Source: Bradyrhizobium sp. JYMT SZCCT0428 (lineage in GTDB: Bacteria; Pseudomonadota; Alphaproteobacteria; Rhizobiales; Xanthobacteraceae). From it: DNA of 64,000 nt. Positions within the stretch are counted from its first letter, which is position 1. Each line of letters begins with the position of its first letter. Both the position numbers and the translations under genes were made by a program. The stretch is from contig NZ_JAFCLS010000006.1 in assembly GCF_018131075.1 (NCBI RefSeq), positions 124,001 through 188,000 of the forward strand. Reading direction: 5' to 3'. Positions 38,230-47,141 of this stretch are shown here, piece by piece. Under the pieces are notes generated by a model. That model saw only the letters and a list, made by a program, of their open reading frames with translations, ran no database searches and was not told the DNA's origin.

Positions 38230-39369
38230 ATGCTTGATACCGTCGAAACCAGGTTTCCGAAAATCACCGAGGACGGCCTCGACGATCTGCGCAAGCGCAT
38301 CGGCGTCTCCATCGGCGTCACCGCCGAGCCCTGGTGCTATGAGGCGACGCGCGACAACATCCGCCACTACGCGCACGGCATCGGCGACGACAATCCGCTG
38401 TGGTGCGACCCTGATTACGCCGCCAAGACCAACCATGGCGGCATCATCGCGCTGCCGAGCTTCCTGTTCTCGACCAGCCGCATCGTGTCGGGTTACGTCG
38501 GCGGTTTGCCCGGCGTCCACGCGATGTGGTCGGGCGCCGACTGGACCTGGCACAAGGCGGTCCGTCGCAACGACGTGATTTCGACCGAGGCCAAGCTGAA
38601 GGATCTTGTCGAGCATCAGACGCGTTTTGCCGGCCGGGCGATCCAGCAGACCTATCACGTCGATTTCTTCAACCAGCAGGGCGACCTCGTCGCCGAAGCG
38701 GATAGCTGGTGCTTCCGCACCGAGCGCGACCACGCGCGCGAGCAGGGCACCAAATACAAGGAGGTCAAGGCCCGCGCGCCGCGCCGTTACAGCGAGCAGG
38801 AACTGGCCGAGGCCTACAAGCTCTATGCCGAGGAGCGGATTCAGGGTTCGCGCAAGCGCTATTGGCAGGACGTCACCGAGGGTGAGGCGCTGCCCGTGAT
38901 GTTCAAGGGGCCGATGACGGTCACCGGCTTCATCGCCTATGCGCAAGGTTGGGGCGGCCTCTACATCCGCGCCAACAAGCTCGCGTGGAAGCTTCAGGAC
39001 GCCCATCGCGGTCTCGGCATCCCGAACCGCTTCAATATTCCTGATTGTCCCGAGCGCGTGCATTGGGAAGAGGAGTTCGCGCTCGAAGTCGGCGCGCCCG
39101 GCGCCTACGATTACGGTCCGGAACGCTGCTCCTGGCTGACCCACCACCTCACCAACTGGATGGGCGACGACGGCTTCCTGCGCCGCGCGACCTGCAAGAT
39201 CCGCCGGCACAATCCCGAGGGCGACATGCTGTTCATCAAGGGCAAGGTGAAGCGCAAGTTCGTCGAGGGCGGACGTCATCTCGTCGAGATCGAGCAGGAA
39301 GCCTACAACCAGGACAATGAAGTATCGGTGCTCGGCACCGGCATCGTGGAATTGCCAAGCCGTTCCTGA
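38230..39369 (+). CDS. MaoC / FAS1-like dehydratase-domain protein
   Basis: The 379-residue protein has two hot-dog modules. The N-terminal one (about residues 25-165) has an FAS1-like dehydratase pattern with RHYAHGIGDDNPLWCD and NHGGIIALPSF, and the C-terminal one begins near YWQDVTEGEALP. The family hydrates enoyl-CoA or dehydrates 3-hydroxyacyl-CoA esters; mesaconyl-CoA hydratases are relatives. ATG 38230 follows GAAAGGAAGG, 29 bases after the ligase stop. Its substrate would be the CoA ester made by its neighbours. Confidence 0.82.
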   Translation: MLDTVETRFPKITEDGLDDLRKRIGVSIGVTAEPWCYEATRDNIRHYAHGIGDDNPLWCDPDYAAKTNHGGIIALPSFLFSTSRIVSGYVGGLPGVHAMWSGADWTWHKAVRRNDVISTEAKLKDLVEHQTRFAGRAIQQTYHVDFFNQQGDLVAEADSWCFRTERDHAREQGTKYKEVKARAPRRYSEQELAEAYKLYAEERIQGSRKRYWQDVTEGEALPVMFKGPMTVTGFIAYAQGWGGLYIRANKLAWKLQDAHRGLGIPNRFNIPDCPERVHWEEEFALEVGAPGAYDYGPERCSWLTHHLTNWMGDDGFLRRATCKIRRHNPEGDMLFIKGKVKRKFVEGGRHLVEIEQEAYNQDNEVSVLGTGIVELPSRS

Positions 39370-39407
39370 AGAAGCTTCGTTCCTGACAACCGAACGGTCC
39401 ATTGACC

Positions 39408-40631
39408 ATGCCCGCAAACGAGCTCACGCGCGGAGCGATGACCGGCCTCAAGGTCGTCGATCTGTCGCGCGTGCTCGCCGGGCCGCTGTGCACGCAGATG
39501 CTGGCCGATCATGGCGCCGACGTCGTCAAGATCGAGCCGCCGGCGGGCGACGAGACCCGTGGTCTCGGGCCGCCGTTCGATGCGGCCGGGCAGGCGGCGT
39601 ATTTCAGTGCCGTCAACCGCGGCAAGCGCGGGATGGCGCTCGACCTTTCGCGCAGCGAGGGGCGCGCCGTACTCGAAGCCCTGCTCAAAGATGCGGACGT
39701 GCTGGTGGAGAATTTCCTGCCCGGCACGATGGAGCGCTGGGGCATCGGCTTTGATGTTTTGTCTACGCGCTTTCCGCGGCTGATCTACTGCGCCATTTCG
39801 GGCTTCGGCGCCGACGGGCCGCTGGGTGGGCTGCCCGGTTACGATGCGGTGCTGCAGGCGATGTGCGGCTTGATGAGCATCAACGGCACGCAGCAATCCG
39901 GCGCCACCCGCGTCGGGGTTCCCATCGTCGATTACGTCACGGGATACAATGCGCTCACCGGCGTGCTGCTGGCGCTGGCGGCGCGCGAGCGCACCGGAAT
40001 GGGGCAGCGCGTCGAGGTGACGCTGTTCGACACCGCACTCAATTTGCTGGTCCCGCACGCAGCCAACTGGCTCTGCTCGGGCAACGTGCCGGGCCGGCTC
40101 GGCAGCGCCCATCCCAACATCGCGCCTTACGACAAATTCGCAGCCAGCGACGGCGAGATTTTCCTTGGGATCCTCAACGATGGCCAGTTCCGCCGTTTCT
40201 GCCAGAAGGTGGCGCGCGAAGATCTGCTCGACGATCCGCGTTTTCGGACCAATGCCGACCGGCTCCAGCACGTCGCCGCCCTTCGCGCCGAACTCGAGCG
40301 CACGCTGGCCGGCTTCAAGTCCGACGATCTCTGCCGCGATTTGATGCGCGCGGGCGTGCCGGCGGGACCCGTCAACAATGTGGCGCAGGCATTCGCGCAG
40401 CCGCATGTGGCGCACCGCGACATGCTGATTGAGGGCGAAGGCCACCGCGCACCCGGCATTCCCATAAAACTCGCGCAGACGCCCGGCGGCGCCGGACGGC
40501 GGCCACCGCGCTTCGGTGAACATGTCCGCGAAATCCTGGGCGAGGCCGGCTTCGATCAGGCTGATATCGATGGCTTGATCGAGACCGGCATCGTCGCGTC
40601 AAACGATAAGAAGACCGACAACAAAAAATAA
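39408..40631 (+). CDS. CaiB/BaiF class III CoA transferase
   Basis: The 407-residue protein has the N-terminal family start GLKVVDLSRVLAGPLCTQML and ADHGADVVKIEPPAGDETR, and the catalytic aspartate region VPIVDYVTGYNALTG. Class III CoA transferases move CoA between carboxylic acids. With the ligase and dehydratase it forms a CoA-ester pathway. ATG 39408 is used; a TTG two codons upstream is the alternative. Confidence 0.9.
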   Translation: MPANELTRGAMTGLKVVDLSRVLAGPLCTQMLADHGADVVKIEPPAGDETRGLGPPFDAAGQAAYFSAVNRGKRGMALDLSRSEGRAVLEALLKDADVLVENFLPGTMERWGIGFDVLSTRFPRLIYCAISGFGADGPLGGLPGYDAVLQAMCGLMSINGTQQSGATRVGVPIVDYVTGYNALTGVLLALAARERTGMGQRVEVTLFDTALNLLVPHAANWLCSGNVPGRLGSAHPNIAPYDKFAASDGEIFLGILNDGQFRRFCQKVAREDLLDDPRFRTNADRLQHVAALRAELERTLAGFKSDDLCRDLMRAGVPAGPVNNVAQAFAQPHVAHRDMLIEGEGHRAPGIPIKLAQTPGGAGRRPPRFGEHVREILGEAGFDQADIDGLIETGIVASNDKKTDNKK

Positions 40632-40651
40632 AATCTGGAGAGGAAACCGTT

Positions 40652-41614
40652 ATGCTGAGTTTTGCAAAATGGACCGCAGGATTGCTGGCTTTGCTATGGA
40701 GCTGCGCGGCGGTTGCGCAGTCTTATCCGACGAGGCCGGTGCGGATCATCGTGCCGTATCAGGCAGGCCAGGGTACGGACGTGGTGGCCAGATACTTCGC
40801 CGAGCAATTGTCGCGGACGATGGGCCAGCGCTTCTATGTCGAGAACAAGCCGGGCGCCGGCGGCAATATCGGCGCCGAGCAGGCCGCGCGTTCGGACGCT
40901 GACGGATATACGCTGATGATGGGCACCAATGCCACCCAGAGCATGAACGAGTTCATGTACGCATCGCCGGGATTCGATCCGGCCAGGGATTTTGTGCCGA
41001 TCATCCTGGTCGGCAAGCTGCCGATGGTGCTCGCGGCCAATCCGTCGTTTTCAGGAAATTCGCTGGCCGATCTGATTGCCGCGGCCAAGGCGACGCCGGA
41101 CAAGGTCGATATTGCCCTGCCGAGCACGACGGCCCGCATCGTCTTTGAATTCCTGAAAGGGCGGAGCGGTGCGTCGTTGTTTTCCGTGCCCTACAAGGGA
41201 TCGGCGACGGCGACGACGGACGTCCTCGGCGGCCAGGTGCCGCTGATCATCGACACGGTGACGGCGCTGCGCGGCCACGTCGCCGGCGGCAAGCTGAAGG
41301 CGCTCGGGATCACCTCGCTGAAATCGACCGAGCTGATGCCGGGTGTGAAATCCATCGCCGAGCAGGGTGTAGCCGACTTCGAAGTGACCGCCTGGAACGC
41401 GTTCTACGCGCCGCGCGACACGCCGCAGCCGATCGTCGATCTCCTGAACAAGGAACTGGCCAAGGCGCTTGCCGAACCCGAAACGAAGAAGCGCCTGCTG
41501 GAACTCGGATTCGATCCCGGCGGCGGAACGCCCGCCGAGCTGACCCAGTTCGAAAAGCGGGAGCGGCTCAAATGGGGTCCGCTGATCAAGGAAACGGGCC
41601 TGCAGGGCGGTTGA
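40652..41614 (+). CDS. Bug/TctC-family periplasmic binding protein (2)
   Basis: The 320-residue protein has a signal peptide ending AAVA-Q and the family marks VRIIVPYQAGQGTDVVAR, NKPGAGGNIGAEQAAR and VPYKGSATATTDVLGG. The ATG follows GGAGAGGAAA, 20 bases after the CoA transferase. As with the other two Bug proteins here, no TctAB pair is present. Its position suggests that it binds the acid activated by the operon. Confidence 0.9.
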   Translation: MLSFAKWTAGLLALLWSCAAVAQSYPTRPVRIIVPYQAGQGTDVVARYFAEQLSRTMGQRFYVENKPGAGGNIGAEQAARSDADGYTLMMGTNATQSMNEFMYASPGFDPARDFVPIILVGKLPMVLAANPSFSGNSLADLIAAAKATPDKVDIALPSTTARIVFEFLKGRSGASLFSVPYKGSATATTDVLGGQVPLIIDTVTALRGHVAGGKLKALGITSLKSTELMPGVKSIAEQGVADFEVTAWNAFYAPRDTPQPIVDLLNKELAKALAEPETKKRLLELGFDPGGGTPAELTQFEKRERLKWGPLIKETGLQGG

Positions 41615-41640
41615 CAGCGGCGGACGGGCGGTACGCGACG

Positions 41641-42231
41641 TCAGCGTTGCCCGTCATGGACTGAAATCGCGTCGGCGGACAGGCCGCCGATGCGGGCGTG
41701 CGGCCGGCCGCCGGTTGCCATCACAAGGCCGAACGCGATTTCGTCGCGGCGTGGCGCGTCCCACATCGTCATCTCGGCGGTGCCGAAGTGGCTGCGCACA
41801 TAGGCGGCGTTGATATGGCCGAGCGGAACCATCAGGCGCGTGCCCGGGCCGCCGATCGTCTTCGCCGCGGGAACGATGGCCTTGGGTTGGCCGAGCACCT
41901 CGCGCATGCCCTGGCCGCCGGCCTCGTGCCACACTGCGCCATGCTCCAGCTCGCCGTCCTCGCCGACGACGATGCCTTTGCCGTAGGCTTCGATGCCGGC
42001 GGCGCCGCCGAGCTGTGCGATCAGTCCCGTGGCAAGCTCGCGGCCGAGTTCGCGGAGTGACGCCTGGAACGGCATCAGGTCCGGTTCGTAGCGGCCGGCA
42101 AAGGGATTGCGGATCACCGCGATCGCCGTGCCGACGCGCAGCGGCTGTTCGCGGCGGGGACCACGCTCGTGCCAAATCGTCTCGACGCTCAGCGACGTCT
42201 TGCGAATTTCATAGGCTGCGGACGATGGCAT
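41641..42231 (-). CDS. Amino-acid-synthesis family protein (PF06684-like)
   Basis: The 196-residue protein matches the AA_synth family by its conserved order: AAVIRNPFAGRYEPDL-type segment, then YGKGIVVGEDGELEHGA, GGPGTRLMVPLGHINAAYVRSHF and DAPRRDEI. The family is linked by name to amino acid synthesis, but its function is not firmly known and it is often found in catabolic clusters. It starts four bases after the FAA hydrolase stop, so it is the second gene of that operon. Confidence 0.78.
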   Translation of the reverse strand: MPSSAAYEIRKTSLSVETIWHERGPRREQPLRVGTAIAVIRNPFAGRYEPDLMPFQASLRELGRELATGLIAQLGGAAGIEAYGKGIVVGEDGELEHGAVWHEAGGQGMREVLGQPKAIVPAAKTIGGPGTRLMVPLGHINAAYVRSHFGTAEMTMWDAPRRDEIAFGLVMATGGRPHARIGGLSADAISVHDGQR

Positions 42232-42235
42232 CGGT

Positions 42236-43090
42236 TCACTCGTCGATGACGGGATTGCGCAGCACGCCGATCTGTTCGATCTCGACTTCGACGACGTCGC
42301 CGGGCTTGAGGAAAATCGGCGGCTTGCGCGTGAAGCCGACGCCGGCCGGCGTGCCTGTCGCGATGACGTCGCCCGGCACGAGGTCGAAAATGGTCGAGGA
42401 ATATTCGATCAGCCGCGGGATCGAGAAGATCAGCATTGACGTATTGCTCGATTGCACCGTCTCGCCATTGACGCGGGTCTCTAACTTCAGATTGGTGGGA
42501 TCGGCAATCTCGTCAGGCGTCACCAGCCATGGACCGAACGGGCCGGTGCCGACGAAATTCTTGCCGGATGCGATCTGCTGCGCATGCCGTTGCCAGTCGC
42601 GGACGCTGACGTCGTTGTAGATCGAATAGCCCGCGACGTGATTCCAGGCGTCGGCCTGGCTGATGTGACGGCCGCCCTTGCCGATCACGACGGCGAGCTC
42701 GCCTTCCCAGTCCAGGCTGTCGGAAACTTTTGGCCGGATCACCGGCGCGTTGTGCGCGACCTGCGAGCGCCACACCCGCAGGAAGATCGGCGGAAATTCG
42801 GTGATCTCGCGCTTCATGCCGAATGCGACAGCCTCGTTGTGGTGATCGAGGTAGTTGCGTACGGCGCAGACGATCTTTTCGGGCCGCGGGATCACAGGCA
42901 GAAAACTGATCTCGCTCAGTTCTACGTCCGGCTTGTAGGCGGCGGCGATCTGCTCCCGCTCGGCGAATTTTGCGCTGCCGATGAAATCCGCCAGCGTGCC
43001 GCCGAGCACCTTGCCGAGATCGACGACTTCGTCGCCGCGCACGGCGCCCCAGCTTTCGGTCTGCTGCCGCAGGAAAGAGATGAGCTTCAT
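42236..43090 (-). CDS. Fumarylacetoacetate hydrolase (FAH) family protein
   Basis: The 284-residue protein has the FAH domain: RNYLDHHNEA, DWEGELAVVIGKGG, and the C-terminal GDVIATGTPAGVGF. FAH-family members cleave C-C bonds, decarboxylate or isomerise products of ring cleavage. ATG 43090 follows GAGGA; a longer frame to 43186 runs across the operator and is rejected. The gene lies downstream of the GntR gene, with an operator-like palindrome 29-57 bases before its start. Confidence 0.87.
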   Translation of the reverse strand: MKLISFLRQQTESWGAVRGDEVVDLGKVLGGTLADFIGSAKFAEREQIAAAYKPDVELSEISFLPVIPRPEKIVCAVRNYLDHHNEAVAFGMKREITEFPPIFLRVWRSQVAHNAPVIRPKVSDSLDWEGELAVVIGKGGRHISQADAWNHVAGYSIYNDVSVRDWQRHAQQIASGKNFVGTGPFGPWLVTPDEIADPTNLKLETRVNGETVQSSNTSMLIFSIPRLIEYSSTIFDLVPGDVIATGTPAGVGFTRKPPIFLKPGDVVEVEIEQIGVLRNPVIDE

Positions 43091-43118
43091 GAACGCGATC
43101 CTCGGACCTGATTTAAGA

Positions 43119-43147
43119 TTTCCGTAAAAGACACTATTTTCGAAAAT
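43119..43147. promoter_or_regulatory. Probable GntR operator upstream of the FAH operon
   Basis: The perfect palindrome ATTTTCGAAAAT (43136-43147) sits at the end of a 29-base segment that matches 23 of 29 positions of the segment at 43979-44007, beyond the other end of the GntR gene. The recurrence on both sides of one regulator gene supports a shared operator. Confidence 0.62.
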
Positions 43148-43216
43148 TAAACAAGGGGAATTCATTTTCGGCTCGGGAGCACGCATTTCCGCGCGGTCGC
43201 CAAGGCCTGATCGGGT

Positions 43217-43918
43217 TCAATTCTGGCTGAACAATTCCGAAGCGTATTTGATGACGTTGTCGGTGGTGCTCTGGATGTGTTTTGCGATCAGCTCGCAGGC
43301 GCGGTCGGCATCGCGCCCAACGGCGGCCTTCATCAGCGCGCGGTGCTCGCCGGCCTTGTCGCGCGGACGTGGCCGGAACCTTGCCGAAATATTGCGATAG
43401 CGCTCGGCGCGTTCGAACAGTGATTGCCGGATGCCAAGCAGGGTCGGCGAGCCGCATGCCGCCACCAGGGATTCGTGAAACTCCCGGTGCGCCACCTTCC
43501 ATTCCGGATTGTCGGCGTAGTCCTCGACCTCGCGCCCCTCGATGATTCCAAGTCGGTGAATCGACGAAATAACCGCGATTTCCCAGTCATCATCGCCATT
43601 TTCGATCGAGCGTCGGATCAAATCGACGTCGATCAGGATGCGGGCGCGGGTGAGATCGATCAGGTCCGCGAGGCTGATCGGCGCCACCTTGAAGCCGCGC
43701 TGCTCCTCGGCGACCACCAGCCCCTCGGCGGCCAGACACGTCAGCGCCTCGCGCAGCGTCGTGAAGCTCGCGCCATAGGCCAGCCGCAGCGTATCGAATT
43801 TGAGCACCTCGCCGGGCTTGAGCCGGCAGGTCACGATCTCGTTGCGCATCCGGTGAGCGATATCGGACGCCAGCGTCTTGCCGAATTCCTTTCGGCGCTT
43901 GAAGGCCGTGACGTTCAT
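43217..43918 (-). CDS. GntR-family regulator, FCD subgroup
   Basis: The 233-residue regulator has a winged helix in which the usual SRTPVREAL is replaced by the diverged GASFTTLREALTCLAAEG, and an FCD domain (REFHESLVAACGSPTLL, then EHRALMKAAVGRDADRACEL). ATG 43918 starts MNVTAFKRRKEFG; the frame is open to 43975. Matching palindromes flank the gene on both sides, so it is likely to control the FAH operon, itself and the divergent operon 44035-47017. Confidence 0.9.
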   Translation of the reverse strand: MNVTAFKRRKEFGKTLASDIAHRMRNEIVTCRLKPGEVLKFDTLRLAYGASFTTLREALTCLAAEGLVVAEEQRGFKVAPISLADLIDLTRARILIDVDLIRRSIENGDDDWEIAVISSIHRLGIIEGREVEDYADNPEWKVAHREFHESLVAACGSPTLLGIRQSLFERAERYRNISARFRPRPRDKAGEHRALMKAAVGRDADRACELIAKHIQSTTDNVIKYASELFSQN

Positions 43919-43978
43919 GTTGGAATCGCTCTCCGATCGCCTTTCGAGTCTATCGAGGCGAGAATGCTGTTGCAATAA

Positions 43979-44009
43979 TTTTCGTAAGCGGTAGTATTTT
44001 CGAAAATAC
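43979..44009. promoter_or_regulatory. Probable GntR operator in the divergent promoter region
   Basis: A perfect 16-bp palindrome GTATTTTCGAAAATAC occupies 43994-44009, between the GntR start (43918) and the quinone oxidoreductase start (44035). It shares its core and left flank with 43119-43147. Confidence 0.68.
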
Positions 44010-44034
44010 AGTTTGAGGACGGGTGGGAGCGCGC

Positions 44035-45030
44035 ATGAAGGCTGTCTTGGTACACCGCCCGGGAGGGCCGGACGCCCTGGAATATCAGGACGTTCCGATG
44101 CCTGTGCCCGGCGAAACCGATGTGCTGATCCGGGCCGAGACCTTCGGGGTCGGGCAGCCCGACAAGCTGATCCGCAGCGGCGTCTACAAATGGATGCCGC
44201 CGCTGCCGGCCAACCCCGGCAACGACGTGGCGGGCCGGATCGAGGCCGTCGGCAGCGCCGTCCGTGACATCAAGGTCGGACAAAAGGTGCTGCTGAGCGC
44301 CCGCGATCTGGCGCAGCGCGGTGGCTGCTACGCCGAGATGGTCGCAGCACCTGCGGATGCCGTCCATCTGCTGCCCGAGCAGGTCGATCTCGAGGCCGCG
44401 GTTTGCCTTGCCAATTACCAGGTGGCCTGGGCGCTGTTGAATGAATGCGGATCGTCGCGCCCGCCGAAATCGGTGCTCGTCATCGGCGCGGCCGGCGGCG
44501 TCGGCTCATCGCTGGTGCAACTGGCAAAACTTGCGGGCATGACCGTGATCGGCACCGTCAGCTCGGAGGAGAAGGCGGTCTTCGCCGGCGCCATGGGCGC
44601 CGACGGCATCATCTACTATCGTGGTGAAGACGTCGTCGCGCGCACGCGCGAACTGACCGGCGGGCGCGGCGTCGATCTCGTGCTCGACCATGTCGGCGGT
44701 CCTGATTTCTTCAGCCATCTGCGCGCGCTGGCCAAGTGGGGAACGGTGGTCTCCTACAACGCGTTCGACGGCCTGCCGACGCAGAACATGATGGAGGAGA
44801 TGCGCAAGCATCTCGACGTGTGCCCGGCCATCCGCTGTTTTTCGTTTCACATCTACGACCACGACCGCGAAGGCCGCCGAGCCATCATGAAGCGCATGAT
44901 CGGCCATCTGGCTGACGGCAGCATCAAGCCGGCGATCTTCGCCCGCTTCAAGCTGTCCGAAGTCCGGCAGGCGCACGAGCTGCTGGATTCAGGCAAGGCA
45001 CTCGGCAAGATCATCATGACGCGCGACTGA
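44035..45030 (+). CDS. Zinc-independent quinone oxidoreductase (MDR superfamily)
   Basis: The 331-residue protein has the medium-chain dehydrogenase layout with nucleotide motif IGAAGGVGSSLVQLAKLAG and the quinone-reductase family end segment (LSEVRQAHELLDSGKALGKI). The zinc-binding cysteines of alcohol dehydrogenases are absent. It would reduce a quinone or an enone with NADPH. ATG 44035 follows GGGAG. It starts the operon facing away from the GntR gene. Confidence 0.9.
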   Translation: MKAVLVHRPGGPDALEYQDVPMPVPGETDVLIRAETFGVGQPDKLIRSGVYKWMPPLPANPGNDVAGRIEAVGSAVRDIKVGQKVLLSARDLAQRGGCYAEMVAAPADAVHLLPEQVDLEAAVCLANYQVAWALLNECGSSRPPKSVLVIGAAGGVGSSLVQLAKLAGMTVIGTVSSEEKAVFAGAMGADGIIYYRGEDVVARTRELTGGRGVDLVLDHVGGPDFFSHLRALAKWGTVVSYNAFDGLPTQNMMEEMRKHLDVCPAIRCFSFHIYDHDREGRRAIMKRMIGHLADGSIKPAIFARFKLSEVRQAHELLDSGKALGKIIMTRD

Positions 45031-45044
45031 CGGGGATAGTTACG

Positions 45045-45953
45045 ATGATAGGTGTCAAACGCATCAGGCACGCGACGTTCGCGACCGCCGATATCGAACA
45101 GCAGATCGACTATTATCAGGGGATCATCGGTCTTGGCATTGTCGAAAGGCAGGCCGGCCGCGCGCTGTTCGCCTCGGAGTCCGGCGAACTCACGCTGGTT
45201 CTGGAGCAGGATACGGCGTCATCCTGCAAGGCCATGGCATTCGAGATCGCCCCCAATGTCGAACTCGCCGATGTCGGCAAACAGCTCAAAGATCTCGGCA
45301 TCAAGTCCGAACTCCGCTCCGATTCGGTGCCGGGAATACCGCGCACGCTGGTTTTCTCAGACGTCGACGGCCGGCAGATCGAGCTGTTCACGCAGTGGCA
45401 ATTCACCCCGCCGAGCGAACAGGTGCGGGGCATCGTCGTCAGCAAACTCGGCCACATGGCGCTGTACGCGCCCGATCCGGACCGCACCGCAAAATTCTAT
45501 GCCGACGTTTTGGGTTTCCGCGATTCGGACCGGATCGAGGAAAACTTCGTCTTTATGCGCTGCGGCTTCGAGCATCACGCCATCAATTTCGCGCGCGGGA
45601 GTGACGCGCGGCTGCATCACATGGCGTTCGAACTGCGCGATGCTTCCCACATGCAGCAGGCCTGCGACCTGCTCGGGCGGCGAAAGATCCCGCTGCTATG
45701 GGGACCGGTGCGCCACGGCCCCGGGCACAACATCGCGACCTACCATCGCGATCCCGACGGCTATCTCATCGAGCTGTTCTACGACATGGACCGCATGGCC
45801 GACGAGGAGCTCGGCTATTTCGAGCCGCGTCCCTGGCATCGCGACCGGCCGCAGCGTCCGAAGACCTGGATCGGATTGCCGCGCGATATCTGGGGCGTCG
45901 GCCCGTCGCCTGACGCGGCGGAGTTTTCGCCGAAGATGCGCGGCGGAAAATAA
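45045..45953 (+). CDS. Extradiol-dioxygenase-like VOC protein
   Basis: The 302-residue two-domain VOC protein keeps a complete 2-His-1-Glu set in its C-terminal module: H137 in KLGHMALY, H192 in LHHMAFEL and E243 in GYLIELF. That fits a type I extradiol ring-cleaving dioxygenase, as does HGPGHNIATYHRDPDGY. It starts 14 bases after the oxidoreductase. With the FAH protein across the GntR gene it suggests a meta-cleavage type route for an aromatic substrate. Confidence 0.85.
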   Translation: MIGVKRIRHATFATADIEQQIDYYQGIIGLGIVERQAGRALFASESGELTLVLEQDTASSCKAMAFEIAPNVELADVGKQLKDLGIKSELRSDSVPGIPRTLVFSDVDGRQIELFTQWQFTPPSEQVRGIVVSKLGHMALYAPDPDRTAKFYADVLGFRDSDRIEENFVFMRCGFEHHAINFARGSDARLHHMAFELRDASHMQQACDLLGRRKIPLLWGPVRHGPGHNIATYHRDPDGYLIELFYDMDRMADEELGYFEPRPWHRDRPQRPKTWIGLPRDIWGVGPSPDAAEFSPKMRGGK

Positions 45954-46009
45954 GCGCGCGGAGCTTCCACGAACAACGAAAACAACGATCGATATGGGGA
46001 GAGACGAAA

Positions 46010-47017
46010 ATGGCGGGATCAGCGCGTAGTTCAGTTCGTCGCCGCTTTATCGGGCGACTGTTCGCGATGCTGTTCATCGCCACGATCGCGGGATCGATTA
46101 GCGCTGCCAGCGCCCAGGACTATCCGACCCGGCCGATCCGGCTGCTCCACGGTTTTGCCGCCGGCGGCGCCGCCGACACGCTGTCGCGCATTCTGGCGAA
46201 CGGGCTCTCGAAACGGCTTGGCCAGCCGATCGTGATCGAGGCCAAGCCGGGCTCGGGCGGCAATCTCGCCGCGGCCCAGATCGCCAAGGCCGAGCCCGAC
46301 GGCTACACCATCGGGCTCGTCACCGGCGCCCACGCCATATCCCCGGCACTCTACAAGTCGCTGCCTTACGATTCCGTCGACAGTTTTGAGATGATCTCGA
46401 CCGCCGTCTACTACGCGCTCGTGGTCGCGGTTCGCGCTGACTACGAGGCAAAATCGCTCGGCGAATTGATCGCGCTCGCTAAGGCAAAACCCGGCGAGCT
46501 CAATTACGCTTCGGTTGGATTTGGCAGCACGCATCATCTGGCCGGCGCCCTTCTGGAAACGACGGCCGGCATCAGGATGGTGCACGTTCCGTATCGCGGC
46601 GATTCGCTCACCGTCACCGCGCTGCTCGGCGGTGAGATTCCAATGATCGTGGGAACGCCGGTGCTGCTGGCGCCGCAGATCGAGAGCGGGGCCATTCGCG
46701 GGCTTGCCGTGACGTCACCTGCGCGCAGCAAGCTCTTGCCAAACGTTCCCACGGCGGATGAATCCGGCGTCAGGGGATTCGATGTGCGCACCTGGGCTGG
46801 GCTGCTGGCGCCGAAAGGCACACCGCCGGCGATCATCAAGCGCCTCAACAAGGCCGTTCTGGAAACCCTCGCCGATCCCGAAACCAGGGCGGCGCTGGAG
46901 ACCGCGATCGGCGGCGACGTGCAGGGCAGTACGCCGGAAGAGATGCGCGCGCTGATTCAGTCGCAAATCGTAAAATGGGCCGACGTGATCAAGACCGCGA
47001 ATATTCCGCGGCTGTGA
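46010..47017 (+). CDS. Bug/TctC-family periplasmic binding protein (3)
   Basis: The 335-residue protein has a basic N-terminus and signal peptide ending ASA-Q, then the family marks IRLLHGFAAGGAADTLSR, KPGSGGNLAAAQIAKAEPDG and VPYRGDSLTVTALLGG. The ATG follows GGGGAGAG. It is the third gene of the operon from 44035 and again lacks TctAB partners. It probably recognises the substrate of the linked ring-cleavage enzymes. Confidence 0.9.
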   Translation: MAGSARSSVRRRFIGRLFAMLFIATIAGSISAASAQDYPTRPIRLLHGFAAGGAADTLSRILANGLSKRLGQPIVIEAKPGSGGNLAAAQIAKAEPDGYTIGLVTGAHAISPALYKSLPYDSVDSFEMISTAVYYALVVAVRADYEAKSLGELIALAKAKPGELNYASVGFGSTHHLAGALLETTAGIRMVHVPYRGDSLTVTALLGGEIPMIVGTPVLLAPQIESGAIRGLAVTSPARSKLLPNVPTADESGVRGFDVRTWAGLLAPKGTPPAIIKRLNKAVLETLADPETRAALETAIGGDVQGSTPEEMRALIQSQIVKWADVIKTANIPRL

Positions 47018-47110
47018 CGATCAAGGCATCGTCATGGCGGGCCTGCTTGCATTTCCGGCATCGTGAGCGGCCGAAAGCGCCTTTGTCGCCGCCATCCTTT
47101 CGCGTATGTT

Positions 47111-47137
47111 CTCAGGAAACCACTCCTTCCTGAGAGG
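47111..47137 (+). promoter_or_regulatory. Hairpin overlapping the pgm ribosome-binding site
   Basis: A perfect 8-bp stem (CTCAGGAA at 47111-47118 with TTCCTGAG at 47127-47134) ends inside the Shine-Dalgarno sequence GAGAGG (47132-47137) of pgm. Formation of the stem would hide part of the ribosome site, so a role in translation control is possible. Confidence 0.45.
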
Positions 47138-47141
47138 CCAT

